DNA of 64,000 nucleotides from GM7GCV1 sp965221105 (GCA_965221105.1 OZ244871.1:2170001-2234000), one strand, 5' to 3'. Numbered from the stretch's first letter, positions 53,801-63,121 are shown. The notes: generated from the sequence alone by a model not told the origin. Program-made: numbers and translations.

Positions 53801-54213
53801 AGGATAATCCCGGTTTCCAGGCACAGCTGCTTGGCGAGCATGCCACAGAGGCTGTCGATGGTCTGAAATCTCAGGCGCAGTGGATTTGCCAGCAACTGCC
53901 ACTCCAGCTCGCGGTCCCTGCGCAGTGCTGCCCTGGCCAGCGTCAGGGTGACGTGCTCATGGGCGGTTTCGGCTGGGGTATCCAGATCGGCAGCGCGTAA
54001 CGCATCGAGTATCCGGGTACGCATTTCGGCCGCCGCCTTGCGGGTGAACGTAATACCCAGAATGTTTTCTGGCACTTCCGCTGTTGCAAGCAGAGCCAAG
54101 GTGCGCTGGATCAGCAGTTCGGTTTTGCCCGAGCCAGCCGGGGCTGCAACCGCGAATGACAGGCTGGGGTCGATGGCTTGTGCACGCGCCTGATTATCCG
54201 GAACCAGGCTCAC
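50833..54213 (-). CDS. AddA-like UvrD/Rep-family helicase-nuclease
   Basis: A 1126-residue superfamily 1A helicase with a C-terminal nuclease domain, the helicase half of a two-subunit break-processing enzyme. Motifs: Walker A AAPAGSGKTELLIQRTLALL, motif Ia GITFTRKAAAEMRTRI, Walker B ILVDEFQDTSSMQ, motif III GDGMQSIYGFRKANV, and motif V MTIHKSKGLEFDHVYVPAL. The C-terminus holds the RecB-type nuclease core (IIDYKSS, near residue 1085). The start is GTG, overlapping the upstream stop by four bases (GTGA). Together with the upstream gene it would prepare double-strand break ends for RecA, alongside RecN and RmuC in this window. Confidence 0.88.
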   Translation of the reverse strand: MSLVPDNQARAQAIDPSLSFAVAAPAGSGKTELLIQRTLALLATAEVPENILGITFTRKAAAEMRTRILDALRAADLDTPAETAHEHVTLTLARAALRRDRELEWQLLANPLRLRFQTIDSLCGMLAKQLCLETGIILPPDISVDPAALYRQAAERTLEFLDDPGPRGTALRLIVSHLDGNLENLCTMLANLLASRDSWLPLIVPGQIDDQYLNERTEALVEEALSSALHALAPYANDLESALAHAVAHRDDARWLEAELNERIPEATSAALPEWRALRKFLLTGDYGSARYRSPKVDKRLGFPTESDRVSRSEATAYKESFANLLNAVGQDAQTLPALNQIAILPNMQAGDENEINRALFTLLPLTAAAFSTLCQERGETDYTEVAMAATRALGEPENPTPLALRLDYRIQHILVDEFQDTSSMQVELLKRLTAGWQPDDGRTLFIVGDGMQSIYGFRKANVSLFIRARHQGIGPLPLTPLDLTANFRSESQIVDWVNNCFEQLLPTEDNLVQGQVAFQSAQAVQPASNWAVTLRGFLSDQAEAEGLAEDIANKLAQGERDLAILVRGRSHLKAILPALRARDIRWQAQDIDPLVNRMAVMDAHSLLRALCMPADRIAWLSVLRAPWAGLDMADLLQVGGLVDAKDKQPPTIWHAMDNALSGGRLSDHGTDILKRLTTCFGRAFERLGKHNLRVTLETLWRDLDAPDALLEQRDSGDIEDYLNLVEELESGGLIRDWRAFERRLRELYAQPEDAGGDASAAHGLQIMTIHKSKGLEFDHVYVPALHRTVGRNDSPLLLWWEREYQDGSDGYLLAARPGIHGNDGDQTLYDYLRAEEAGRQRQEIGRLLYVACTRAAQSLWLSGSLSMEDDGQTFRRPRRGSMLEALWEQHGDSFRASCDISEPEELAEVQVLEGMRRLPPSRALADMPESESPQLNPAPERGGVPGQKPGAPFSKQYLARHVGTLIHHSLMRIVREPIDNPTPEVFATDWRRSLATLGLDGEQVDEALARLSSLLDSMTRDARGRWLLDTSHEESAAELEIEYLDDLGQVRLAVLDRTFVENGVRWIIDYKSSAPDTGEDVDDFIAAEVERYREQMAAYRRLFEQEDVRCMLYFPAIAAGVELTG

Positions 54214-56816
54214 TGGCTTCTTCTCGCTGGCACAAACCTGTGGCGGTGTTCTTCGAGGCTGTCGAACTCGGCCCAGCGGTGCAGTGGTGCCAGCGGATCA
54301 TCGGTTCCGGGAAGTACCATGGTGCCGAATATGCGGGTATCGCCCCGGAGGTAGGCTCCGGCGAGTTCTTCCAGTGAGTGCCGCCAGCGCTCTGCCAATT
54401 CCTGCCATTTCTCCTGTGGCCAGACTCCGTCCAGGCATTCGGTCTGACCCACGCCGATAAAGGCCATCTCGCCTGCGCGGACGCGGGCGAAGCAGATGGC
54501 ATCGGGCATCTGGTCGAGCATGAGCGCATAGAGGGGCAACTGGGGTTCTTCAGGGGGCATGTCAAGCCAGGTGGACCGCTTCAGACTGGCACCGGTTTTG
54601 TAATCGATGAGCACCGTCTCGCCGCTCGCCAGCCGGTCCAGCCGGTCCAGCCGCAGGCCGAAACTGAGGCCACCGATCCGTGCATCCAGAGCTTTCTCCG
54701 CCAGTTCCAGCGTAAACTCCGGGCGTGTCCGCTCAAACTCGAGCCACTCCGACACCAGATCGGCGACGCGCCGTATCTCCAGATCGGCAAACCCTTTTTT
54801 CTGCCAACCATGGTGAACCTGAAAGTGCCTGATCTCCCGGGCACATATTTCGGCGCACAGCGCACCCACGTCCTCCGAAGTGAGCCTGGACAACTTTCTG
54901 GAATCACCGAGTGTCAGCCAGACCTGATTGAGCACTTCATGAACCAGATTGCCACGGTCCAGTGCAGAAAAGCCCACGCCCGGCTCATCCAGAGGTTCTG
55001 CATGGAGTCTCCAGTGAGCAAAGGCGTCGAACGGTGAACGTGCCATGGTGCGCAGCAGCGACGCGCCCTTCTTAACCTGAGCATGCTGTTGGGGTACACC
55101 CGGGGCCTGGGTGCACTGGACCCATTCGAGCCTGGTCTGTGTATCAGCTGTTGGATGGAGAGGGGTGCTGATTGCATCGAGAGGCAATTCAGGAAAATTC
55201 TCCAGTGCGCTCCAGGGGCTGCACGCTATATCTCCGTCCTGGATACTGTAGCTGCAGATGAGCTCCGGTGTTGCCCCGCACGCACGGTCAAGCAGTTTGC
55301 CTGCCAGTTCAGCCTGCATGGCAGCCGTGGCCCGGGGCATTCCATATCTGGCTTGCAGCCCTGCAGGCAGGAGCGGATTGGGTTCCGGTGATCCCGGCCA
55401 GCGCTGCTGGTCCATTCCCAGAATCCAGGCTTGGGTGTAGCCGACCGTGGCCTCAATGGTATCGAGAAAAACGACCCCTGTCGGTGGGACACTGACAGTG
55501 CTCTGCGACTGGCTCAGGCAGTGCTCAAGGCAAGCCAGTGCTTCTGGGGCATCCAGACTGGGTTTGACAAGGCCCAGACTGGCAAAGGCCTCCAAAGCCT
55601 CGATCCAGGCGGGTGCGCCGGGAGTGGTTGTCCAGGAACCCTGAGACTTCTGCCCAATGTCGCCGGATTCCACCCCAAGCCAACCAAGTGATCCCAACTG
55701 ATGCATAAAGAGGTCGGCCCAGGCCAGGGGACTCAACGAGTGCTGTCGGCGTCCCGAGAAAGCTCCACGTAGCCGCTCGGCAAGTGGCTCGGTCTCCTTA
55801 TGGGTTGCAGCCAGCCCGATCACATCGGCGGAAAAAAGCTCAGCTGTGCGGGCAGCACACAGCGCCTGATCCCAGCTCGCACGGGCGGCGTGCTCTCCGG
55901 CAAAGTCGCCCCACAACGGCGACTGGGCGATCAGGCGGGCATCGGCCAGGTCGAGCTGGCGCAGATTGAGCCTGAGAAGCGCAAGGGCCGTGATGACAGG
56001 ACCCTGGTCCAGCAGCGGCGGCTGTGCTGCACACCACACCGGAGTGTTCGGCAGTATCGCCTCAGCCAGGCGTTGCAAGGCCTTCACATGGTGTCTCAGC
56101 TCCGTGTCAACGATGGCAACGCGGGCACTGGCATCAGCTTTCAGAACGGTTGCGGCCCACTGCACTGCGGCCATCAGCTCCAGATCTGGGGTTTCTGCAC
56201 GGAACAGCCTCGGGTTGCTGGCATGAACATGGCCCTCAGGCTCAGGCCGAACCTGGTATGTCTCCAGATGCAAGGTTGCGAAGTTATGGGCCAACCAGTC
56301 GTGCCAGAGTGGTGGTGGAGTGTCGATAAAGGCATAGAGCCGGACTTCCGGCTGTCGAGAGGTTGCCGGCTCCTCCAGGTGCCGGGCGACTTCCAGTTCC
56401 AGGGTGGTGACACCGTGTCGCGCGAGTATACGCTCGAACCTGTTGGCCCAGTGCCTGAAACCTATCAATTGGCCCGTCTCTGCTGTGGAGAGTTGGGTAG
56501 CGGGAACACGCCAGCGCTTGAGATTGCGCCAGGCGTTGAGCGCGGTGGGGGCCAACTTTGCCGGGTTGAACTGGTTCAGAGAATCGCTGCGCCCCGCCTC
56601 CTCAGTGATCACTATTTCCCACAAGGCCCTGAGTTGTATATCGGACGCCAGAGGCAGCTCGGATCGAATGGATTTTCCCAGCCAGTCCTGGAACACCTGG
56701 ATGGCTGCCCGGGGCTGTGACCTGTGACCAGAGGCAGTCAGTTGTCTGTGTCGCAACTCCTGGGCCAGTGCGGCGTTGGGCGTGAGGGTTATCGGGACTC
56801 TCGCATCTGCACTCAA
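54210..56816 (-). CDS. AddB-like PD-(D/E)XK nuclease subunit
   Basis: An 868-residue partner of the helicase, of the probable DNA repair protein family often found with AddA-like helicases in gammaproteobacteria. It begins with a weak helicase-like region (ITLTPNAALAQELRHRQLTA). The C-terminus has the RecB-type nuclease block LDRLDRLASGETVLIDYKTG followed by PEEPQLPLYALML, with upstream helices (DRGNLVHEVLNQVWL). I choose the TTG at 56816: its TTGA overlaps the murI stop and GGAGGTG precedes it; the frame stays open further only inside murI. Confidence 0.82.
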   Translation of the reverse strand: MSADARVPITLTPNAALAQELRHRQLTASGHRSQPRAAIQVFQDWLGKSIRSELPLASDIQLRALWEIVITEEAGRSDSLNQFNPAKLAPTALNAWRNLKRWRVPATQLSTAETGQLIGFRHWANRFERILARHGVTTLELEVARHLEEPATSRQPEVRLYAFIDTPPPLWHDWLAHNFATLHLETYQVRPEPEGHVHASNPRLFRAETPDLELMAAVQWAATVLKADASARVAIVDTELRHHVKALQRLAEAILPNTPVWCAAQPPLLDQGPVITALALLRLNLRQLDLADARLIAQSPLWGDFAGEHAARASWDQALCAARTAELFSADVIGLAATHKETEPLAERLRGAFSGRRQHSLSPLAWADLFMHQLGSLGWLGVESGDIGQKSQGSWTTTPGAPAWIEALEAFASLGLVKPSLDAPEALACLEHCLSQSQSTVSVPPTGVVFLDTIEATVGYTQAWILGMDQQRWPGSPEPNPLLPAGLQARYGMPRATAAMQAELAGKLLDRACGATPELICSYSIQDGDIACSPWSALENFPELPLDAISTPLHPTADTQTRLEWVQCTQAPGVPQQHAQVKKGASLLRTMARSPFDAFAHWRLHAEPLDEPGVGFSALDRGNLVHEVLNQVWLTLGDSRKLSRLTSEDVGALCAEICAREIRHFQVHHGWQKKGFADLEIRRVADLVSEWLEFERTRPEFTLELAEKALDARIGGLSFGLRLDRLDRLASGETVLIDYKTGASLKRSTWLDMPPEEPQLPLYALMLDQMPDAICFARVRAGEMAFIGVGQTECLDGVWPQEKWQELAERWRHSLEELAGAYLRGDTRIFGTMVLPGTDDPLAPLHRWAEFDSLEEHRHRFVPARRSQ

Positions 56817-57655
56817 ATTGTCTGCACCTCCATATGCTCGATCCCCATTTGGCGATAATGAGATTCGACGGCTCCGTGCATGCTGTCCGAGCTGGTTACA
56901 TAGAGCTGGTGGTTCAATTCCGGTGGAACCGGAGTGCACTCGGCCCGTTCAACCTCTGGTTCTGTGACAGGAGGCTCCCCGTGTTTGAGAAGCGAGCGAA
57001 TGCGTCTGGCAATGGCTTCACCTGAATCGACCAGGCTGATTGTCTGAGGCAGAACCAACCTGATCTCCTCCGCCAGGAGGGGGAAATGGGTGCAGGCGAG
57101 CACCAGGGTATCGAGATTTGGGATTTCGGAGAAAGGTGTGAGTATGTCACCAAGCTCATCCAGGTCTACGGCCCTCGCGCGCAATTTCTGTTCGGCCATG
57201 TAGACAAGGCGGGAACTGCCCAGGCGCACAATGGTGCAGCCCGGGGCAAAATCCTGAATGAGGTTGTCCGTATAGCTGCGAGAGATTGTTGCCGGCGTGG
57301 CCAGCAATCCGATAATCTGGTTTCGGCTGATTTGTGCGGCAGGCTTGATAGCTGGCACAACACCGACGAAGGGAATATCGAACGTCCGGCGCAATTGCTC
57401 CAGAACCAGGGTACTTGCTGTGTTGCACGCAATAACGGCGAGATCCGGACTGATTTCTTCAATCATGTGACCGACAACATCGACAACACGCCTTAAGAGT
57501 TGTGGTTCGGGCAGGGAACCGTAGGGGAAGAAGGCGTTGTCACACGTCAGGCTGCACCGCACTCCCGGGTTCAGTCTGGCGACCTCACCAAAAACGGCCA
57601 GAGCGCCAGCGCCGGAATCAAAAATCAGGACATGAGGCGGTCGGGGCATTGGCAT
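56813..57655 (-). CDS. murI: Glutamate racemase
   Basis: Makes D-glutamate for peptidoglycan. The two catalytic Cys are present in VIACNTAST (near residue 74) and LVLACTHFPLL (near 184), with the N-terminal IFDSGAGALAVFGEVARL block and a His in the C-terminal half. I choose the ATG at 57655 (MPMPRPPHVLIFDSGAG); the frame stays open for 94 codons upstream without similarity. It is the first gene of an operon with the AddB-like and AddA-like genes, coupled by a stop-start overlap. Confidence 0.92.
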   Translation of the reverse strand: MPMPRPPHVLIFDSGAGALAVFGEVARLNPGVRCSLTCDNAFFPYGSLPEPQLLRRVVDVVGHMIEEISPDLAVIACNTASTLVLEQLRRTFDIPFVGVVPAIKPAAQISRNQIIGLLATPATISRSYTDNLIQDFAPGCTIVRLGSSRLVYMAEQKLRARAVDLDELGDILTPFSEIPNLDTLVLACTHFPLLAEEIRLVLPQTISLVDSGEAIARRIRSLLKHGEPPVTEPEVERAECTPVPPELNHQLYVTSSDSMHGAVESHYRQMGIEHMEVQTI

Positions 57656-57994
57656 TGGCTCTGAGTCGGCATAGCGGTGATTCTGCCAAAAATACGCCTG
57701 TCTGCAAGAGTAAACGGCAGTGAACACGGCGATACCTGCGAACTGGTCACTGGCCGGAACCCGGCGTGTGCACTGCGAGGCAGACCGGATTTCCCGCAGC
57801 CCACCCAACCTGATGCGCCTATGTTCAGCCTGGTCAGGATAGGTGTCATTAACTCGCGGACCTGCACTCATGCGCTGAGGGCAACTATGGCCCCGTTCGG
57901 CATGTTCGGCAGTACGTTGCCCCCAAGGCACGGGCAACCCGGTGCACTGTCATCTCCGGCCAGTGACCAAAGCTCACATCGGCGGCGAGCAAGA

Positions 57995-58366
57995 ATGAAA
58001 TTATGTTATAATAATCAACAGGTTAACTCAGCAATCCTCTCGAAGTTCAGCCTATACGACGGCAGCGCCGGTTGGCGACTTTCACCCGCCTTCGACCTGA
58101 ATCCAGTGCCGGCTGACCTGAAGCCGCGTTTTCTGTCGACCGCGATTGACCTTGATGACAATGAAGCTTCAATCGATCTGGCGCTTTCGGTAGCCACTTA
58201 CTTTGCACTTGACGACGACGATGCCCGGGCGACCGCGAAAGATGTTGCGCGATCAGTCGCGGAGTGGCGACATGTCGCCGCTGACCTGGGTCTTGGAATA
58301 AGTGCGATCAATCGTATGGCAAGCGCCTTCGAGCATAGCGACCAACGCAAAGCACTCAAATTCTAG
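57995..58366 (+). pseudogene. C-terminal remnant of a HipA-family toxin
   Basis: About 110 codons read FSLYDGSAGWRLSPAFDLNP, VPADLKPRFLSTAIDLDDNE and VAEWRHVAADLGLGISAINR, the end of the HipA kinase fold. The N-terminal and catalytic parts are missing, and no HipB gene is near. An ATG at 57995 happens to be in frame, but nothing before FSLYD is conserved. The remnant is flanked by an IS66-type end at 58412. Confidence 0.8.
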
Positions 58367-58411
58367 CGTCAATGGCGCAATTTCTGGAGCTGGGCGGATT
58401 GAACCTGCCTC

Positions 58412-58440
58412 GTAACTACTCACCCCCTTGACATCTTAGG
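58412..58440. mobile_element. Single IS66-type end
   Basis: GTAACTACTCACCCCCTTGA matches the ends at 8613, 20346 and 27077, and is followed by CATCTTAGG (compare CATCATAGG in the others). The sequence then diverges and no partner end is near. 58441-58785 holds no gene that I recognise. Confidence 0.7.
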
Positions 58441-58785
58441 GACCGCGATTGGCATCGGAATCAGCTACTGGCTGCAAAGCCTGCGTAAAGCGAAGCTGTT
58501 TGCAAGGCCCGTCGCATCTCGAGAAGCGGCCTGATGGCACGATTGGCACCACCTTTCCCCCTGAAATGTGGGATTCGGAAGAGGATTGAAGGCGGGTTTC
58601 CATCAGGGCATCGGGCGGTGGGCAAGTGGCACAGTTCGGGGGATGACCCTTGGGAGGAGAACTGTGAGCGACAGCGCCGTACTCACCCGGTTCGCAACAC
58701 CAGCTGAGAGGGTAGCACCCATTTTTACTAACCGTTGAGCGTAGCTCCTTTCAGTAGAAGCTTAACTTCTTAATACCCTAAACTG

Positions 58786-58977
58786 TTATTTTTCTACCAC
58801 CACAACTTTTCCATTTCTAAAAGCTATACGCCTACTCGTTGACGTAGTCGTGGTGTGGAAACCTGTGTTTCGGTTGTCTTTAGAACTGCCTGAACGTACA
58901 TCACTTCCAGGCTTGCTAATTGCGTCCTTACCTCTAACAGAGGGCTCATTGCCCGATCCGCTACTGTTATAAGTCAT
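58786..58977 (-). CDS. Small Ser/Thr-rich basic protein behind the Ntn hydrolase
   Basis: From the ATG at 58977 the product is 63 residues (MTYNSSGSGNEPSVRGKDAI and onward), rich in Ser, Asn, Thr, Arg and Lys and probably disordered, ending FRNGKVVVVEK. The ATG overlaps the end of the Ntn-hydrolase reading frame, so they form a unit. The frame also stays open to 59016. I recognise no family. It is AT-rich like its partner. Confidence 0.45.
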   Translation of the reverse strand: MTYNSSGSGNEPSVRGKDAISKPGSDVRSGSSKDNRNTGFHTTTTSTSRRIAFRNGKVVVVEK

Positions 58978-59966
58978 CTTGAAAACCCGTGTTTCTGTGT
59001 TTGAGTTCAGGCTCATTCAGCATCTTTAAACCACTTCCTTTAGCAATATATCCAACATGTGTCCTGCCTCCTACTGTAGCAATGCCGGGAACAAATTTCG
59101 ATCTTGCAGACTGCATGTTGACCAAGAAGGCGGCAAAGTCTATCGCATCTTGCGCCGGCCAACTTCGAACCGTGAATCCTAATTTACCAGCATTCCAGTC
59201 CAAATTGACAGCTTTTTTCTTCGGAAGACTTGTATTAATTCCTTTGGGCAGATCTTTGCCCAGTTTATCCAATATTTCCTGAACAATACGAGCGGTCGCC
59301 TGTGAGGTTGAATCATATATCTCGTCAACAGCCCTGTTTACATCCTCGGTAATCTTTTTCTTTAAGGGAAAATCAATCCCCCTAATTAGTCTGACCACTG
59401 CATCAGACTGACCCGCCCAAGAAATCCCATGTTCACCTGGTTTATACTCGCAATTTACTTCTTTTTTCTGAATATCTACGCGATACAAAGAAGGCATCTG
59501 GTCATCGCGACCATACCCACCTACTAGAAATTCTGGCCCCTCCCAGAATTCCTCAGGCATCTGAGCGCCTTTTATAGTTTTTCTTGTATTCTCCTGAGAT
59601 AAAGTCAAAAAAATTATTTGCAATAGCTTCGACATTTACCCTTGGCCTTTTGTGCTGTTTTTGGAAAAACTCAGCTGCCAAACTGCTCATAGTCCTCTCA
59701 TTCAACCTAGCCAGCCCACAAGTAACTGCAGCGACGCATGCCCCATTTTCTGTAGATTGGAGAGGAAACATTTTTGTAACGTTTCCCCAAGCACCCGAGA
59801 CATGCGGCATTAGGTCGTCAAAACCAAATTCTAGTTTGAATTTTCCATTTTCCGATGGTTCAGATTCAAGCGAAAATGGGTCAAGAAGGGGCCTCGTAGT
59901 GCTAGCAATACTGTCACAACCTAGCACTAGCGCCTCACTAGTCACAACGGCAACGTTGATGGTCAT
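58967..59966 (-). pseudogene. Proteasome-like (HslV/Ntn-hydrolase) protein with one frameshift
   Basis: The N-terminus MTINVAVVTSEALVLGCDSI matches the beta-subunit pattern: Thr2 would be residue 1 after Met removal, and the Asp of GCDS then falls at 17, as in HslV. GNVTKMFPL followed by GACVAAVTCGLA resembles the HslV Lys33 strand and its glycine loop, after an insertion. The second half (59635 leftward) continues EEFWEGPEFLVGGYGRDDQM and later WAGQSDAVVRLIRGIDFPLK and RSWPAQDAIDFAAFLVNMQS. The frame changes at an A5 run near 59583; one A fewer would join EYKK to TIKGAQMPEEF and give roughly 325 residues. The insert, C-terminal length and location make it unlike HslV; no HslU-type ATPase is nearby. 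It could be an intact gene with a sequencing error. Confidence 0.6.
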
Positions 59967-60444
59967 TTATCCGTCCTTTGTTATTTTTTTTTGGTTTTCC
60001 CGCCTAGCCTCCGCAACTTTTTTGGCTATCTCCGATCTCCGCATGCCTGTGCGGCTTTGGCATCCGGCAGTCGGATTTCAACCGGTGGATGGACCTTGGG
60101 ACACTGAGCCCGCACGAAGAGTCAAGTTGCCTGAGAAAAGTAAATCGGCCGCTTCTCGATTGCTGCGGGTGCAATGCTAGCATCCGGTTCGTATAAAGCA
60201 ACACACACTCAATAGGAGGGAGTTGCGCTGTAGGGTTTTTCGCCACGCCCGATGTCATTGACGGGGCAACGGTTGGCCTGTTCGGGCACGCGGTGGGGGT
60301 CAAGGCGGTTCGCGGGGCCAACAACGCCCCTGGATCCGGCTCATATGAGAACGAGTGTCGTTTGGGCGCGCCGGACGGGCAGACGCCCTCCCCGGGGAAG
60401 GCCCGGCCGATGCGTTGGAGTATAGGGAACGCCGGGGCGGGTCG
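59967..60444. other. Stretch without a recognised gene
   Basis: The AT-rich left part (59967-60010) probably holds the promoter of the Ntn-hydrolase gene. The GC-rich part near 60240-60380 has short open frames but no known family; it may be insertion-sequence debris belonging with the transposase fragment. Confidence 0.35.
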
Positions 60445-61137
60445 CTATCCGGTGTCCAGGAACGGCACCTCGCCGACCAGCGAGCGCATCTGTCCGGGCC
60501 GGCCTTCCGTCAGGTGCCCCAGTGCCATCATGATCGCCAGCGCCAGGCCCACGCGGGTCTTCATGGCGGAGTGGCCGCGGATGGAGTGGCGCTCGAAGCC
60601 GAAGTTGGTGTCCAGCCGCGCGTTGATCCGCTCCAGCGCGGTGCGGCCTGTGAAGCCGCGCTGCCAGGAGGGGCTGCCGTGCGGGGTGGGCGTGAACATG
60701 CGCCGGTCGACCTTGTCCAGGTCAATGCGCACGATGCGCCCGTAGTCTGCCGCCGGGCAGCCGGCCTGCCGGTAACAGATGGCCCGGCCCTGGCACGTCA
60801 GAGTATACGCCGCCGCCGGGCAGCGGTACTTCAGCGTGGTGCGGTCCGCCTCGAACCCCTGGAAGGCCATGGGGCGCTCCTCGCCCGTGCCCGGGCACCG
60901 GCAGATCACCTCGCCCTTCTCCGAATGCATCACTGTGTCCGCCCGCTCCGGATACAGCGGACGCAGGATCGGCCGGGAGGAATCGTCACCCGGCTCCGCC
61001 TTCTCCTCCCGCCACATCTCGCGCGTGTCGATCAACGGCCGAACAGGGTGCTCGTCCCACAGCTGCGCCGTGAGCGGACCACCGTCCAGACCCCGGTCGG
61101 CACTGAAATCCGCGCACCGCGCCGCCAACACACTCAA
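60445..61137 (-). pseudogene. DDE transposase, C-terminal half
   Basis: A 230-codon frame reads RNRPVD-less sequence beginning in the middle of a DDE_Tnp_1-type transposase: LIDTREMWREEKAEP, a Cys-rich part (CRCPGTGEERP, KYRCPAAAYTLTCQGRAICY), then the end HGSPSWQRGFTGRTALERIN, LDTNFGFERHSIRGHSAMKT and LALAIMMALGHL. The start of the domain and any inverted ends are missing. It resembles IS1182 or a related group, but I am not sure of the family. Confidence 0.6.
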
Positions 61138-61286
61138 TTCCAGGCGAGAGCGGACCCGCCTGCGCTGCCAGCGTGCGGTAAGTCATACAGCCTGCTGGTA
61201 TAATTGTCCCCAAAAGGTGTGTCTCGGAGCCAAGACTGCGCAGGCCGGACACGAGGGTTGTGGTGCGCAGGTGGTATCTGGACTCT

Positions 61287-62630
61287 ATGGATCTGTCAAA
61301 CATTCTCAGTGTCCTCACAGGCGTGCTGTCCGGTGCGGCCCTCCTCTGCGTGCTCGCGTATGTGGCCGTGCTCCAGGGGCGGAAAAGCATGCATGCCGAG
61401 TTGGCTGAACACCGTGAGCATCTGGCACAGAAGGAACAGGAAATCCGCGATTTGGTACAGAGGCTTGATGAGGCCCAAAGTGCTCTCCAGCGCAATGAGG
61501 CACAAGCCCATGCCAAGGAGCTGGATCTCGTATCCAGACTGAAGGTGGCGGAAGCGCGAGCCGAGGAGCAGCTTCTACACCACGAGAGATTGAATACTGA
61601 ACTGGTCAAATCTCAGGAACGTCTGCAGAAGGAATTTGAGGCGCTCACGTCAAAGATCTTTGAAGACAGCCGCAAAAAATTTGAGGACGACAGCAAAAAA
61701 ACTCTCGACCTGAGCCTCACCCCGCTCAAGAAAGAAATCGAGGGTTTTCGCAAGCGGGTGGAAGAGTCCCACCGCGAGGATATAGCCGGGCGCAATCGCC
61801 TTGAGGGGCAGATCAGGGAAATGCAGCAGCAGGCCCAGCAAATTGGTCGGGATGCCGTCCAGCTTGCCGCAGCCCTGAAGGGCGATAGCAAGTCCCAGGG
61901 TGGCTGGGGCGAGATGGTTCTGGAACGCCTGCTTGAGGATTCGGGGCTGGAGAAGGGCCGTGAATACGAGACTCAGGGTTCATATACTGATGAGGAGGGT
62001 GGGAACAAACGCCCGGATGTGGTCATCCACCTTCCCGACCAGAAAGATATCGTTGTTGATGCCAAGGTATCGCTCAAAGCCTACGAAACCTTTTTTAACG
62101 CGGAAACTGAAACGGAGCAGGAGGTTGCGCTCAAGGAACATCGTGCCTCCATACGCAACCACGTCAATGGATTGAGTGGCAAGGACTACGAAAAACTCGA
62201 GGGCATCAATACGCTCGATTTTGTATTCATGTTTGTCTCTGTCGAGCCCGCCTACACTCTTGCGCTCCAGTCCGATCAGTCGCTGTTTCAGTATGCCTAC
62301 GACAAGGGAGTCGTGATTGTCAGTCCCACGACCCTGATGGCCACATTGAGAACGGTGGTTAATATCTGGCGTTATGAGAAACAGAACCGCTATGCCCAGC
62401 AGATTGCCGATGAAGCCGGCGGACTCTATGACCAGTTCGTCCTTATGGTTGAGTCTCTGGACGATGTGGGCAGGAAGATTGCAGCTACGCAGTCCAGCTA
62501 CGAACAGGCCCGCAGGCGCCTGTCTGAGGGTCGCGGGAATCTGGTTCGGCGGGTCGACAAACTCCGCACACTCGGTGCCAAATCCAAAAAAGCCCTACCT
62601 GCTTCAGTCAAGGGACTGGCAGAGGACTAG
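61287..62630 (+). CDS. rmuC: DNA recombination protein RmuC
   Basis: A 447-residue protein of the RmuC family, thought to limit inversions between short inverted repeats. An N-terminal membrane segment (about 5-27, ILSVLTGVLSGAALLCVLAY) is followed by a long coiled coil (about 35-185). The nuclease-like domain has GWGEMVLERLLEDSGLEKGR, KRPDVVIHLPDQKDIVVDAK and FVFMFVSVEPAYTLAL. The C-terminal helices end SKKALPASVKGL. I choose the ATG at 61287; a GTG at 61260 adds nine residues. Confidence 0.93.
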   Translation: MDLSNILSVLTGVLSGAALLCVLAYVAVLQGRKSMHAELAEHREHLAQKEQEIRDLVQRLDEAQSALQRNEAQAHAKELDLVSRLKVAEARAEEQLLHHERLNTELVKSQERLQKEFEALTSKIFEDSRKKFEDDSKKTLDLSLTPLKKEIEGFRKRVEESHREDIAGRNRLEGQIREMQQQAQQIGRDAVQLAAALKGDSKSQGGWGEMVLERLLEDSGLEKGREYETQGSYTDEEGGNKRPDVVIHLPDQKDIVVDAKVSLKAYETFFNAETETEQEVALKEHRASIRNHVNGLSGKDYEKLEGINTLDFVFMFVSVEPAYTLALQSDQSLFQYAYDKGVVIVSPTTLMATLRTVVNIWRYEKQNRYAQQIADEAGGLYDQFVLMVESLDDVGRKIAATQSSYEQARRRLSEGRGNLVRRVDKLRTLGAKSKKALPASVKGLAED

Positions 62631-62659
62631 GGGCTTGTAATCCGGGGATGCGCAGACCT

Positions 62660-62794
62660 ATGGCTGAAAAAACATGTATAAGTGATCGGATTGCCGCAGT
62701 GGTCGGAGTTGTTGTATTGCTGGGGTTGCTGGCAGTTATTCTTGTCGCATTCCTGAATTTTCTCTGGCTCCTGAGCTTCCCCGCGCCAGTCTAA
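62660..62794 (+). CDS. Tiny single-helix membrane protein
   Basis: A 44-residue frame: MAEKTCISDRI, then a hydrophobic helix (VVGVVVLLGLLAVILVAFLN and FLWLLSF) and a stop. An ATG at 62648 is also in frame, with GGGG close upstream. It starts 30 bases after rmuC and may be co-transcribed. No family is recognised; such small membrane proteins are often missed. The end may have been altered by the IS30 fragment that follows. Confidence 0.4.
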   Translation: MAEKTCISDRIAAVVGVVVLLGLLAVILVAFLNFLWLLSFPAPV

Positions 62795-62849
62795 TGGTGC
62801 CCAGTTGGATGTATCGCCAACCTGCTTGATCGAGGACAGGTTGCGAGGG

Positions 62850-62966
62850 GCCGGAAGATGACGGACGCCGAGGTTCGGGTGGTGGAGGACCGGATGAACA
62901 CCCGGCCCCGGAAGGTGTTGGGGTATCGCACGCCTGCGGTGGTGTTCACTGCGGTGCCGCCCTGAC
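62850..62966 (+). pseudogene. IS30-family transposase, C-terminal fragment
   Basis: A short frame reads DAEVRVVEDRMNTRPRKVLG and YRTPAVVF then a stop, the conserved end of IS30 transposases. Nothing upstream matches. An IS30 left or right end was not located. Confidence 0.7.
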
Positions 62967-63121
62967 CGATACCGAGTTGGCACCATGTGCCCAGCGCGTG
63001 AAGCGCGAACTGAAGCGTCGATGTTGTCGCAATGGCGCGCGTTGTGTGCCGGTGGGTGATGGCGCAACCTAGATTGGGAAAAAGGCAGATGAGCATGCAC
63101 CGGATGCGATTCAGGCGAAGT

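Noticed and set aside
60293..61203. Long rightward frames opposite the transposase fragment
   Set aside because: They are antisense to the conserved transposase sequence and Pro/Arg/Ala-rich, as expected of shadows in GC-rich DNA.
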